DNA of 64,000 nt from contig NZ_CP137734.1 in NCBI RefSeq assembly GCF_033406955.1, forward strand, positions 2,480,001 through 2,544,000, given 5' to 3'. This DNA is from Streptomyces violaceoruber (lineage in GTDB: Bacteria; Actinomycetota; Actinomycetes; Streptomycetales; Streptomycetaceae). The position numbers and the translations under genes are program-made. The notes under the pieces were generated by a model, which made no database searches, was not told where the DNA came from, and saw nothing but the letters and a program-made list of their open reading frames with translations. This document shows positions 36,822-45,031 of the stretch, one piece after another (position 1 is the stretch's first letter; every line of letters starts with the position of its first letter).

Positions 36822-37394
36822 GTGGGAACACCCCCAGGCGGTCCGTCATCGGGCAACTGGTCGTACGGCCCTGGTCAGGGCCAAGGCGACGGCTCGGCGA
36901 ACGGGTACGGCTACCCCTCCGTGCCGAACCACCGGCAGCCGTACGCGCCGCAGGGCCCCGGCCCTTCGCCGTACGACCAGCCGCATGCTCCGCGCATCCA
37001 GCCCGTGCAGCCGCAGCGCCGCACCCCTGAGCCGGCGCCCGCCGGGGCGTCGAACAACCCCCTGGTGCGCCCGTACGCCATGACGGGCGGCCGCACCAGG
37101 CCCCGGTACCAGCTCGCCATCGAGGCGCTGGTGCACACCACCGCGCAGCCGCACCAGATGCAGGGCCAGCTGCCCGAGCATCAGCGGATCTGCAACCTCT
37201 GCCGGGAGATCAAGTCGGTGGCCGAGATCTCGGCCCTCCTGACGATCCCTCTCGGCGTGGCCAGGATCCTCGTCGCCGACTTGGCGGAGGCGGGACTGGT
37301 CGCCATCCATCAGCCCGGCGGCGACGAGAGCGCCGGCGGCCAGCCAGACGTGACACTGCTCGAAAGGGTGCTCAGTGGACTTCGCAAGCTCTAG
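36822..37394 (+). CDS. cvnC2: CvnC2: DUF742 protein with long N-terminal tail
   Basis: 190 aa from GTG 36822, with GGAGGAGG 5 nt upstream. The first 75 residues are Gly/Pro/Gln/Tyr-rich and disordered (GTPPGGPSSGNWSYGPGQGQ). From NPLVRPYAMTGGRTRPRYQ on the DUF742 core resembles CvnC1. The last 20 nt overlap cvnD2. Confidence 0.92.
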   Translation: MGTPPGGPSSGNWSYGPGQGQGDGSANGYGYPSVPNHRQPYAPQGPGPSPYDQPHAPRIQPVQPQRRTPEPAPAGASNNPLVRPYAMTGGRTRPRYQLAIEALVHTTAQPHQMQGQLPEHQRICNLCREIKSVAEISALLTIPLGVARILVADLAEAGLVAIHQPGGDESAGGQPDVTLLERVLSGLRKL

Positions 37395-37956
37395 CGGCGG
37401 TCCTTCCCGCTCCACCACTTCCGCGAAGATCGTGGTGGCGGGCGGCTTCGGCGTGGGCAAGACCACGTTCGTCGGCGCTGTCTCGGAGATCAATCCGCTG
37501 CGCACCGAGGCCGTGATGACATCCGCGTCCGCGGGCATCGACGACCTCACCCACACGGGGGACAAGACGACCACGACGGTCGCCATGGACTTCGGCCGCA
37601 TCACGCTCGACCAGGACCTGATCCTGTACCTGTTCGGTACGCCCGGCCAGGACCGGTTCTGGTTCATGTGGGACGACCTGGTGCGCGGCGCCATCGGGGC
37701 GATCGTCCTGGTCGACACGAGGCGGCTCGCCGACTGCTTCCCCGCGGTCGACTACTTCGAGAACAGCGGTCTGCCGTTCGTCATCGCGCTGAACGGCTTC
37801 GACGGGCAGCAGCCGTACAACCCGGACGAGGTCCGGGAGGCGCTGCAGATCGGTCCGGACACTCCGATCATCACGACGGACGCGCGGCATCGGGCCGACG
37901 CGAAGTCGGCGCTCATCACTCTCGTGGAGCACGCGCTGATGGCGCGGTTGCGCTGA
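37375..37956 (+). CDS. cvnD2: CvnD2: Ras-like small GTPase
   Basis: 193 aa; P-loop GGFGVGKTTFVGAVSE, LFGTPGQDRFWFMW and ALNGFD identical to CvnD1. The N-terminus has two extra residues. DNA at 37558-37697 matches cvnD1 at 32256-32395 in 139 of 140 positions by my count. It ends the second conservon. Confidence 0.94.
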   Translation: MDFASSSGGPSRSTTSAKIVVAGGFGVGKTTFVGAVSEINPLRTEAVMTSASAGIDDLTHTGDKTTTTVAMDFGRITLDQDLILYLFGTPGQDRFWFMWDDLVRGAIGAIVLVDTRRLADCFPAVDYFENSGLPFVIALNGFDGQQPYNPDEVREALQIGPDTPIITTDARHRADAKSALITLVEHALMARLR

Positions 37957-38093
37957 GGGCTGCGCCGCACCCTGCGGGCAATCGTGCCTCCCCAGTGCCC
38001 TGAGGGCCTGAGAGGTCCCCCCCAGGGCGGCACGGGTGGGCGCAGGCGGCGCCCCCGTCAGCGCCGGGTTGCGTGACGCCCCCTGCGGCCACT

Positions 38094-38190
38094 GGGCTGC
38101 CGGGGGCGGTTTCGTTGCCGGGTGCGGGCCGTACGTGGCTGGTCGCGCCCACGCGGCGGAGCCGCATGTCGACACAGCCCGTGCCCCTGA
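38094..38190. repeat. Dispersed Streptomyces intergenic repeat (GCGGCGGAGCCGC family)
   Basis: The stretch from GGGCTGCCGGGGGCGGTTTC through CACGCGGCGGAGCCGCATG to GACACAGCCCGTGCCCCTGA is one I recognise as recurring between genes in many Streptomyces genomes. GCGGC-GGA-GCCGC (38153-38165) is its small hairpin. Recognition is from memory; only one copy lies in this window. Confidence 0.6.
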
Positions 38191-38212
38191 AGCGTTCACC
38201 GGGCCCGGCGTA

Positions 38213-38250
38213 ACAAGAGAGGCCCCTCCGAGTGGAGGGGCCTCTCTTGT
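38213..38250. terminator. Bidirectional terminator between cvnD2 and accE
   Basis: A perfect 17-bp stem (38213-38229 with 38234-38250), GAGT loop; A-rich/T-rich ends suit both convergent operons. Confidence 0.93.
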
Positions 38251-38258
38251 CGTTCGGG

Positions 38259-38456
38259 TCAGCGCCAGCTGTGCGGGGCGCGGAAGCCCGGCTCGCGTTC
38301 CAGGCGGCGCCAGCCGGCGCGGGCGCGGCCGCCGCCGTGGGTCGGCGCGATCTCGGCGGGGCGGGCGGCGGCGCGGGCCAGGAGGAGGGCCGTGATGGCG
38401 GCGACTTCCTCGGGCTCGGCGTGGCCCTTCTCGACGCGGATGTCGGCAGGGGACAT
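38259..38456 (-). CDS. accE: Acyl-CoA carboxylase epsilon subunit
   Basis: 65 aa from ATG 38456 (MSPADIRVEKGHAEPEEVAA). This is the tiny actinobacterial epsilon subunit that stimulates the alpha-beta carboxylase; the length equals the S. coelicolor AccE I recall. It is helical at first and ends in a basic GWRRLEREPGFRAPHSWR tail that contacts the complex. It is 17 nt after accB. Confidence 0.93.
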   Translation of the reverse strand: MSPADIRVEKGHAEPEEVAAITALLLARAAARPAEIAPTHGGGRARAGWRRLEREPGFRAPHSWR

Positions 38457-38473
38457 GGAAGTGGCTCCTCGGG

Positions 38474-40057
38474 TCACTGCGGCGGGTTGCCGTGCTTGCG
38501 GGAGGGCAGGTCGGCGTGCTTGGTGTGGAGCATCGCCAGGGACGTGATCAGCACCTCGCGGGTTTCGGCGGGGTCGATGACGTCGTCGACCAGACCGCGT
38601 TCGGCCGCGTAGTAGGGGTGCATCAGCTCGGACTTGTACTCCTTGACCATGCGCGCCCGCATGGCCTCGGGGTCCTCGGCGTCGGCGATCTGCCGGCGGA
38701 AGATGACGTTCGCGGCACCTTCCGCGCCCATGACGGCGATCTCGTTGGTCGGCCAGGCGTAGGTGAGGTCGGCGCCGATGGACTGGCTGTCCATGACGAT
38801 GTAAGCACCTCCGTACGCCTTGCGCAGGATCAGCGAGATCCGGGGCACGGTCGCGTTGCAGTACGCGTAGAGCAGCTTGGCGCCGTGGCGGATGATCCCG
38901 CCGTGCTCCTGGTCGACGCCGGGCAGGAAGCCGGGTACGTCCAGAAGAGTGATGATCGGGATGTTGAAGGCGTCGCACATCTGGACGAAGCGGGCCGCCT
39001 TCTCCGACGCCTCGATGTCCAGGACACCGGCCAGGGCCTGCGGCTGGTTGGCGACGATGCCCACGACCCGCCCGTCGAGACGGGCCAGCGCGCAGATGAT
39101 GTTGCGGGCCCAACGCTCGTGGACCTCCAGGTACTCGCCCTCGTCGACGAGTTCCTCGATGACCTTGGTCATGTCGTACGGGCGGTTGCCGTCCGCCGGG
39201 ACCAGGTCGAGGAGGGTGTCCGAGCGGCGGTCCACGGGGTCGGAGGACTCGGCGCGGGGCGGGTTCTCCCGGTTGTTCTGCGGGAGGAGGGAGAGGAGGT
39301 AGCGGACCTCGGCGAGGCAGGTCTCCTCGTCGTCGTAGGCGAAGTGGCACACGCCGGACGTCTCGGCGTGCACGTCGGCGCCGCCCAGACCGTTCTGCGT
39401 GATCTCCTCGCCGGTGACCGCCTTGACGACGTCCGGGCCCGTGATGAACATCTGCGAGGTGTCGCGGACCATGAAGACGAAGTCGGTGAGGGCGGGGCTG
39501 TAGGCCGCGCCGCCCGCGCAGGGGCCGAGCATCACGCTGATCTGCGGGATGACGCCGGACGCCTTGGTGTTGCGCTGGAAGATGCCGCCGTACCCGGCGA
39601 GCGCGCTGACGCCCTCCTGGATACGGGCGCCGGCGCCGTCGTTCAGCGACACCAGCGGGGCACCGGCCGCGATGGCCATGTCCATGATCTTGTGGATCTT
39701 CGTGGCGTGGGCCTCGCCCAGCGCGCCGCCGAAGATCCGGAAGTCGTGGGCGTAGACGAAGACCGTGCGGCCCTCGACCGTGCCCCAGCCGGTGATGACA
39801 CCGTCGGTGTACGGCTTCTTGGCCTCCAGGCCGAACCCGGTCGCCCGGTGCCGGCGCAGCTGCTCGACCTCGCGGAAGGAGCCGGGGTCCAGGAGCAGCT
39901 CGATGCGCTCACGTGCCGTCAGCTTGCCCTTGGCGTGCTGCGCCGCCGTCGCCTTCTCACTCGGCCCGGCGAGCGCCGCTGCACGGATCCCGTGCAGCTC
40001 GGCCACCCGCCCGCGCGCGTCCGTCGGCTCGCCCGGCGCCTCATCCAAAACGGTCAT
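38474..40057 (-). CDS. accB: Acyl-CoA carboxylase beta (carboxyltransferase) subunit
   Basis: 527-aa carboxyltransferase with two crotonase-like halves; oxyanion-hole glycines are in GPCAGGAAYSPALTDF and RKAYGGAYIVMDSQ. The residue equivalent to position 422 of PccB is Ile (residue 420, GGAYIVM) instead of Asp. In S. coelicolor that substitution goes with AccB, which takes acetyl-, propionyl- and butyryl-CoA. It therefore likely makes malonyl-CoA for fatty acids and polyketides with AccA (encoded elsewhere) and AccE. Confidence 0.95.
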   Translation of the reverse strand: MTVLDEAPGEPTDARGRVAELHGIRAAALAGPSEKATAAQHAKGKLTARERIELLLDPGSFREVEQLRRHRATGFGLEAKKPYTDGVITGWGTVEGRTVFVYAHDFRIFGGALGEAHATKIHKIMDMAIAAGAPLVSLNDGAGARIQEGVSALAGYGGIFQRNTKASGVIPQISVMLGPCAGGAAYSPALTDFVFMVRDTSQMFITGPDVVKAVTGEEITQNGLGGADVHAETSGVCHFAYDDEETCLAEVRYLLSLLPQNNRENPPRAESSDPVDRRSDTLLDLVPADGNRPYDMTKVIEELVDEGEYLEVHERWARNIICALARLDGRVVGIVANQPQALAGVLDIEASEKAARFVQMCDAFNIPIITLLDVPGFLPGVDQEHGGIIRHGAKLLYAYCNATVPRISLILRKAYGGAYIVMDSQSIGADLTYAWPTNEIAVMGAEGAANVIFRRQIADAEDPEAMRARMVKEYKSELMHPYYAAERGLVDDVIDPAETREVLITSLAMLHTKHADLPSRKHGNPPQ

Positions 40058-40211
40058 GTAGCGACTCTACGAAGCCGAGCAAGGATTGCGAGCCGTCGAC
40101 TCCGTACAGTCTCCGGCCCGTTTTCCTGGTAGCACCGAACAGAACTCCCACCCCGTGCAGCGCTTCCGACTGCTCAGAGGGCCTCTGGCTTGTAGAGGTC
40201 ACACAAAGCCG

Positions 40212-42548
40212 TCAGCTGAGAGTCACCTCACATTCATGGGTGGTACATACCACCCCTGGAGTGACGCGGAGGTGCAGTCGGCGGCCCGTCGCGAGGATCT
40301 CGACCGTCTCGTCGGCCCGCAGCACCGCGCCCACCGGGTGGTCCCAGACGATCTCCAGGGCCTCTCCCGTGCGCGGCGGTTCGCTCACCCGGAGCGTAGC
40401 GGTACGGCCGCGGCGGCGGACGAGCACACTCGCCCCGGCCGTGGTGGTGAGCGGGCCCGCGGTGCCGGCCTGCCAGAAGTTGGCGGCCGTCAGACCGAGG
40501 GAGGGGACGCTCACCGCCTGGCGGCGGTCGTCGTTGGCGAGGACCGTGAGCCAGTGGCGGTCCGCGGCGCGGCGGGCGAGGGCCGCCCGGGAGGCGCCCG
40601 GCATGACGGTGTAGACGTAGTCGGCGCCGGCCGGATCGGTGCCGTGGTCGAGCCAGAGGGTCTGCCAGCGGCGGGTGCGGCGCTCGGTCGTGCTGGTGGT
40701 GTTGATGTCGGACCAGGCACCGGTGCGGTCCTCGCGCAGGGTCCGCAGGGCGCCCCCGGGCACGATCCAGCCGCCGTGTCCCTCCAGGTGGGCCCAGTGC
40801 CGGCCGCGCACCAGGGCCTGGGTGCCGCCCTCCCCCAGGTTGCGGTTGTCCACGACCGTCTCGACCGGTACGCCGTCCGCGCACGTGATGCCCGCGCCCA
40901 GGCAGACCACGGCGTCGTCGAGGAAGAACCAGGACTTGCGGGCCTCCAGTGTGGAGCCGAGCCCCTTGAGGTGCTGGCCCACGGCCGCGTACTCGCCGTC
41001 GGTCGCGCCGCCGACCCATCGCACGTCCGGTTTGGGTGCGCCCCACTCGCCGCCCGCCCGGTCGGCCAGGCGCTTGGTGGAGACGGTGGTGCCGGGCAGC
41101 CGGTACCAGTCGACGGTCGGCCAGAACCAGTCGGTGTACTGATCCGCCCTCGTCCCGTTCGCCCACCAGGTGAGCATGCCCGCGCCGGTGTGCCAGCCGC
41201 GCGGGTTCTCGCCGTTGCCGCACTCGTAGTGGGCGATGCGGTCACTGGCCATGGCGAGGCCCGCGGTGAAGGCGGGGCGGCGGTGCACGGCGCGGTCCAT
41301 GGCCGCGAAGAGGTGGTGTCCGACGGGTTCGGGGGCGGCCTCGCCGGGGGCGTCGGCGATCGCGTGCAGCCGGGTCAGGTCGGCGACCGGGAACTGGGGC
41401 GCGGTCAGGACAGGGGTGACGGTGTCCCGTTCGATCCAGCCCTTGATCCGGGCGTGCCAGCGCTCGCGCTCGGCGTTGCTCGCCCCGCCCGCGAGGACCG
41501 CCATGGCGGCGATGAGCTGCTGGCCGTGGAAGTGGTCGCTGCGCATGACGTGCAGGTCGTCGCTCTTGAGGTAACCCCGGCTGATGGCCCGCCCGTTGAC
41601 GGTGTCCATGACGAGGCCGTCGTGGATCAGGGGCGCGTAGGCGTGCTCGACGCTGTCGAGGACGAGTTGCCTGCCCGGGTCGGTCACCTCCCACTCGGAG
41701 CCGGCCAGCAGGGTGAACAGCCGGCCGAGGCCGTCCAGCATGACCTGGCCGTACGTCCCCGAGTAGGCGACCCAGGTGTGCTGGACGAAGGAGCCGTCGG
41801 CGTAGAGCCCGTCGCCCTTCGTGACGTACGGGAAGACCGGCGAGAGGGCGTCGCGGGCCAGGGCGATCTTGGCGGGCGCCCGGCCCAGGACGCCGCGCAG
41901 GGCGACGGAGCGGCACAGGTCGACGCGGTTGGCGCCGGTGGAGGTGCCGGTGTAGGCGCCGAGCATCGCGTCGGGGACGAAGTGGTCGACGGCGGCGCAG
42001 GCGGCGGCCACGCGGTCGGCGCCGAGGTGGTCGTACAGGGCGGCCGTGATGTCCATCAGGAGCCGGGGGCTGCCGATCTGCCATTCCCACCAGTTGCCGT
42101 AGCGGGTGGTGGCCGGGTGGTAGACGGTGGCCGAGAGATGGTCGAGGCCGCGCAGGATGTCGGCGAGGAGGGCGGGGTCGCCGGTGGCGCCGGTGCCCTC
42201 CTGCACGTACGCCTCGGTCATCGTCCACAGGCGGCCGTAGGCGAAGGTGATGCCGGCCGGCGGGTCGAAGGGGTGGCCCGGCCACAGGGAGGTGGGGGTG
42301 GGGGCCATGGTGGCGCGGTGCTCGCGGGCCCGCTCGCCGGTCTCGGCGAGGCGGGAGGCGTACGGCTCGGCTGCCGGGTCGTAGCCGGTGCCGAGGGTGA
42401 TGCCGAGCCAGCGGCGGCGGAGGGCGTCGTAGGGGTCGGCGGTGGCGGCCGCGGCACGGGGGACGGTGGTGAGGGCGGCGGCGGCCGCCGCGGCGAGCAG
42501 GACCGCGCGGCGGGAGGGGGCGGTGGGGCGCTGTGGGGTCATGCTCAT
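40212..42548 (-). CDS. Secreted polysaccharide lyase family 8 (hyaluronate/chondroitin/xanthan lyase type)
   Basis: 778 aa from ATG 42548. A Tat signal (SRRAVLLAAAAAAALTTV, about 12-29) ends at AAA-TAD. An alpha/alpha toroid contains the catalytic Asn in GNWWEWQIG and the His/Tyr pair in FVQHTWVAYSGTYGQV. Beta-sandwich domains follow, with GMLTWWANG and SWFFLDDAVVCLGAGI. PL8 enzymes cleave uronate-containing glycans by beta-elimination; which polymer is not decidable. No adjacent carbohydrate genes are seen. Confidence 0.9.
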   Translation of the reverse strand: MSMTPQRPTAPSRRAVLLAAAAAAALTTVPRAAAATADPYDALRRRWLGITLGTGYDPAAEPYASRLAETGERAREHRATMAPTPTSLWPGHPFDPPAGITFAYGRLWTMTEAYVQEGTGATGDPALLADILRGLDHLSATVYHPATTRYGNWWEWQIGSPRLLMDITAALYDHLGADRVAAACAAVDHFVPDAMLGAYTGTSTGANRVDLCRSVALRGVLGRAPAKIALARDALSPVFPYVTKGDGLYADGSFVQHTWVAYSGTYGQVMLDGLGRLFTLLAGSEWEVTDPGRQLVLDSVEHAYAPLIHDGLVMDTVNGRAISRGYLKSDDLHVMRSDHFHGQQLIAAMAVLAGGASNAERERWHARIKGWIERDTVTPVLTAPQFPVADLTRLHAIADAPGEAAPEPVGHHLFAAMDRAVHRRPAFTAGLAMASDRIAHYECGNGENPRGWHTGAGMLTWWANGTRADQYTDWFWPTVDWYRLPGTTVSTKRLADRAGGEWGAPKPDVRWVGGATDGEYAAVGQHLKGLGSTLEARKSWFFLDDAVVCLGAGITCADGVPVETVVDNRNLGEGGTQALVRGRHWAHLEGHGGWIVPGGALRTLREDRTGAWSDINTTSTTERRTRRWQTLWLDHGTDPAGADYVYTVMPGASRAALARRAADRHWLTVLANDDRRQAVSVPSLGLTAANFWQAGTAGPLTTTAGASVLVRRRGRTATLRVSEPPRTGEALEIVWDHPVGAVLRADETVEILATGRRLHLRVTPGVVCTTHECEVTLS

Positions 42549-42652
42549 GCCGTCTATCACGTCGGCGACGGGAGGGGAACGGCGCCGCGACACGTGGTGC
42601 GAAGCGGTTGATGGCGGCGTGGAATAGGTCTAGAGTCGAGCTCGTTGGACTG

Positions 42653-42666
42653 GTTGAACATTCAAC
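42653..42666. promoter_or_regulatory. MarR-like operator upstream of yceI
   Basis: GTTGAA-CA-TTCAAC is an exact palindrome 25 nt before the YceI start codon. TTGAA/TTCAA arms are typical of MarR/OhrR-type sites; no MarR gene is adjacent. Confidence 0.55.
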
Positions 42667-42690
42667 ATCAAGGCGTTCCCGGAGGACACC

Positions 42691-43248
42691 ATGACCACCA
42701 CCCCCGACCTCTCCACGCTGACCGGCGACTACACCGTCGACCCCGCCCACACGACGATCGGCTTCACCGCGCGCCACGCGATGGTGACCAACGTCAAGGG
42801 CAAGTTCCTCGACTTCACCGGCACACTGCACCTGGACGGCGCCGACCCGTCCCGTTCCACGGCGTCGCTGGACATCACGATGGACAGCATCGACACGGGC
42901 TCCCCCGACCGTGACGGGCACCTGAAGAGCTCGGACTTCTTCAACACGGGCGAGTACCCGACGATGATCTTCCGCTCCACCAAGGCGGAGTCCCTGGGCG
43001 GCGACGACTACCGCATCACCGGTGACCTGTCGATCCTCGGCACGACCAAGCCGCTCACCATCGACCTGGAGTTCAACGGCGCCGCCAAGGACCCGTTCGG
43101 CAACGAGCGCGTCGGCTTCGAGGGCAAGGCGGAGATCAAGCGCTCGGAGTGGGGGCTCACCTGGAACGCGGCGCTGGAGACGGGCGGCGTACTGGTCTCC
43201 GACAAGATCAAGCTGAACTTCGACATCTCGGCGATCAGGCAGGCCTGA
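42691..43248 (+). CDS. YceI-family lipocalin-like protein
   Basis: 185 aa, ATG 42691 with GGAGG 7 nt upstream. The YceI pattern is complete: YTVDPAHTTIGFTARHAMVT, HLKSSDFFNTGEYPTMIF, ITGDLSILGTTKPLTIDLEF. The fold is a beta-barrel that binds isoprenoids or amphiphiles. There is no signal peptide, so it is cytosolic. A palindrome overlaps its promoter region. Confidence 0.93.
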   Translation: MTTTPDLSTLTGDYTVDPAHTTIGFTARHAMVTNVKGKFLDFTGTLHLDGADPSRSTASLDITMDSIDTGSPDRDGHLKSSDFFNTGEYPTMIFRSTKAESLGGDDYRITGDLSILGTTKPLTIDLEFNGAAKDPFGNERVGFEGKAEIKRSEWGLTWNAALETGGVLVSDKIKLNFDISAIRQA

Positions 43249-43333
43249 CGTCCCGCGACCGTCGATGACGAGGAGTGCGACGGGTGGCGGCATGCGCTCG
43301 CCGTAGCGCCGCCACGCCTGCCCGCCGCCCGGC

Positions 43334-43933
43334 TCACCCGTCCAGCAGCTCCCGCACCTGGTCGAGGGCGGCACCGAAGGGGTCGGGCAGGACGCCCACC
43401 CCGTGAGAGACCAGCGCCCCCTCGTGCAGCAGCACGAGCGTCCGCGCCAGCCGGTCGGCACCGGCCGCGTCGATGTCCCGGGCCAGGCCGGTGAACAGGT
43501 CGAGCATCCACCGCTTCTGCCCGGTGATGACCGGATACGCCGGATGGCCCGGATCACTGATCTCCGCGTGTGCGTTGATCATGCTGCACCCCTTGGCCCC
43601 GTACAGCTCCGACCACGCGCGCGACGCCTCGAAGACGGCCACCACCCGGGCGGCGGGCCCCTCCCCCGCCGCCGCCAGCCGGCCGGCGAGCAGTTCCCGC
43701 CAGCGCTCGTCGCGTCCGGCCAGGTACTCGACGACGATCTGCTCCTTCGAACCGAAGCGGTCGTACAGCGTCTTCTTGGTCACCCCCGCCTCGGCGGCGA
43801 TGGTGTCCACGCCGACGGCGTGGATGCCGTGCTCGTAGAACAGCCGCTCGGCGGCTGCCAGCACCCGCCGCGCGCCGGGCGTCATCCGTACCCGGCGCGG
43901 CTTCTCCTGCGGACCCATGACCTCTGCACCCAT
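43334..43933 (-). CDS. TetR-family repressor
   Basis: 199 aa from ATG 43933 (a second ATG at 43918). HTH: VGVDTIAAEAGVTKKTLYDRF at about 33-53 (quoted in part). The C-terminal domain has GCSMINAHAEISDPGHPAYP, typical of the TetR group paired with small exporters. It is divergent from an EamA transporter and two similar 20-nt operators lie between them. Confidence 0.92.
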   Translation of the reverse strand: MGAEVMGPQEKPRRVRMTPGARRVLAAAERLFYEHGIHAVGVDTIAAEAGVTKKTLYDRFGSKEQIVVEYLAGRDERWRELLAGRLAAAGEGPAARVVAVFEASRAWSELYGAKGCSMINAHAEISDPGHPAYPVITGQKRWMLDLFTGLARDIDAAGADRLARTLVLLHEGALVSHGVGVLPDPFGAALDQVRELLDG

Positions 43934-43940
43934 GCCGACA

Positions 43941-43994
43941 AGTATACCGGTCTGTATAGTGGGCACCCTAGACGAGTAAACCGATCTGTCTACT
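43941..43994. promoter_or_regulatory. Tandem TetR operators
   Basis: AGTATACCGGTCTGTATAGT (43941-43960) and AGTAAACCGATCTGTCTACT (43975-43994) agree at 16 of 20 positions and are 34 bp apart centre to centre, in the gap between the tetR and eamA starts. Confidence 0.78.
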
Positions 43995-44009
43995 CTGGAT
44001 GGGGTCGAC

Positions 44010-45014
44010 GTGAACGTCCTGCTCTCGGCCGCCTTCGTTCTGTGCTGGAGCTCCGGCTTCATCGGCGCCAAGCTCGGTGCTCAGACCGCGGCCACACCCA
44101 CCCTCTTGATGTGGCGCTTCCTGCCGCTCGCCGTGGCCCTGATCGCCGCGGCGGCCGTCTCCCGGGCCGCCTGGCGGGGCCTGACACCGCGGGACGCCGG
44201 CCGGCAGATCGCCATCGGCGCCCTGTCGCAGAGCGGCTATCTGCTCAGCGTCTACTACGCCATCGAACTGGGCGTCTCCAGCGGCACCACCGCCTTGATC
44301 GACGGCGTCCAGCCACTCGTCGCCGGCGCGCTCGCCGGTCCCCTGCTGCGCCAGTACGTCTCGCGCGGGCAGTGGCTCGGACTGTGGCTGGGGCTGTCCG
44401 GCGTGGCCACCGTGACGGTCGCCGACGCCGGGGCAGCGGGCGCGGAGGTGGCCTGGTGGGCGTATCTCGTCCCGTTCCTCGGCATGCTGTCGCTGGTGGC
44501 GGCCACCTTCCTGGAGGGCCGCACAAGGGTGCCGGTCGCGCCCCGCGTCGCCCTGACGATCCACTGTGCGACCAGTGCCGTCCTCTTCTCCGGACTGGCC
44601 CTGGGCCTCGGGGCGGCGGCACCGCCGGCCGGTTCCTCGTTCTGGCTGGCGACCGCCTGGCTGGTGGTCCTGCCGACCTTCGGCGGCTACGGCCTGTACT
44701 GGCTGATCCTGCGCCGGTCCGGCATCACCGAGGTCAACACCCTCATGTTCCTCATGGCCCCGGTCACGGCCGTGTGGGGCGCCCTCATGTTCGGTGAGCC
44801 GTTCGGCGTCCAGACCGCCCTCGGCCTGGCGGTCGGCCTCGCGGCCGTGGTCGTCGTCCGGCGCGGGGGCGGCGCGCGCCGGGAGCGGCCCGTGCGGTCC
44901 GGCGCGGACCGTCCGGCGGCCGGAGGGCCGACGGCGGACCAGCCGACGAACAGGCCGACCGACAGGCCGACGGCGGCCGGGTCGACCGACAGGCCGACGG
45001 CGGACAGGCGCTGA
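44010..45014 (+). CDS. EamA/DMT-family exporter
   Basis: 334 aa from GTG 44010. Ten hydrophobic segments in two EamA repeats (first begins NVLLSAAFVLCWSSGFIGAK), the usual drug/metabolite transporter layout. After the last membrane helix (AVGLAAVVVVRRGG) there is a basic 50-residue tail of degenerate DRPTA/NRPTD units. Probably repressed by the divergent TetR. The substrate is unknown. Confidence 0.9.
   Translation: MNVLLSAAFVLCWSSGFIGAKLGAQTAATPTLLMWRFLPLAVALIAAAAVSRAAWRGLTPRDAGRQIAIGALSQSGYLLSVYYAIELGVSSGTTALIDGVQPLVAGALAGPLLRQYVSRGQWLGLWLGLSGVATVTVADAGAAGAEVAWWAYLVPFLGMLSLVAATFLEGRTRVPVAPRVALTIHCATSAVLFSGLALGLGAAAPPAGSSFWLATAWLVVLPTFGGYGLYWLILRRSGITEVNTLMFLMAPVTAVWGALMFGEPFGVQTALGLAVGLAAVVVVRRGGGARRERPVRSGADRPAAGGPTADQPTNRPTDRPTAAGSTDRPTADRR
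44932..45012 (+). repeat. Degenerate tandem repeat encoding RPTD/RPTA tail
   Basis: Units like GACAGGCCGACGGCGG recur about four times at the 3' end of the exporter gene. The encoded residues (QPTNRPTDRPTAAGSTDRPT) are cytosolic tail. Confidence 0.6.
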
Positions 45015-45031
45015 GACCCGTCGCGGGCGCC

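Larger units (their letters stand above)
37957..38258. other. Intergenic region after conservon 2
   Basis: 302 bp without a gene. It holds a dispersed Streptomyces repeat (38094-38190) and a strong bidirectional terminator (38213-38250). Confidence 0.7.

Noticed and set aside
40057..43248. 40-43 kb segment as a horizontally acquired island
   Set aside because: GC content and codon use look like the neighbours, and there is no integrase, tRNA junction or direct repeat.
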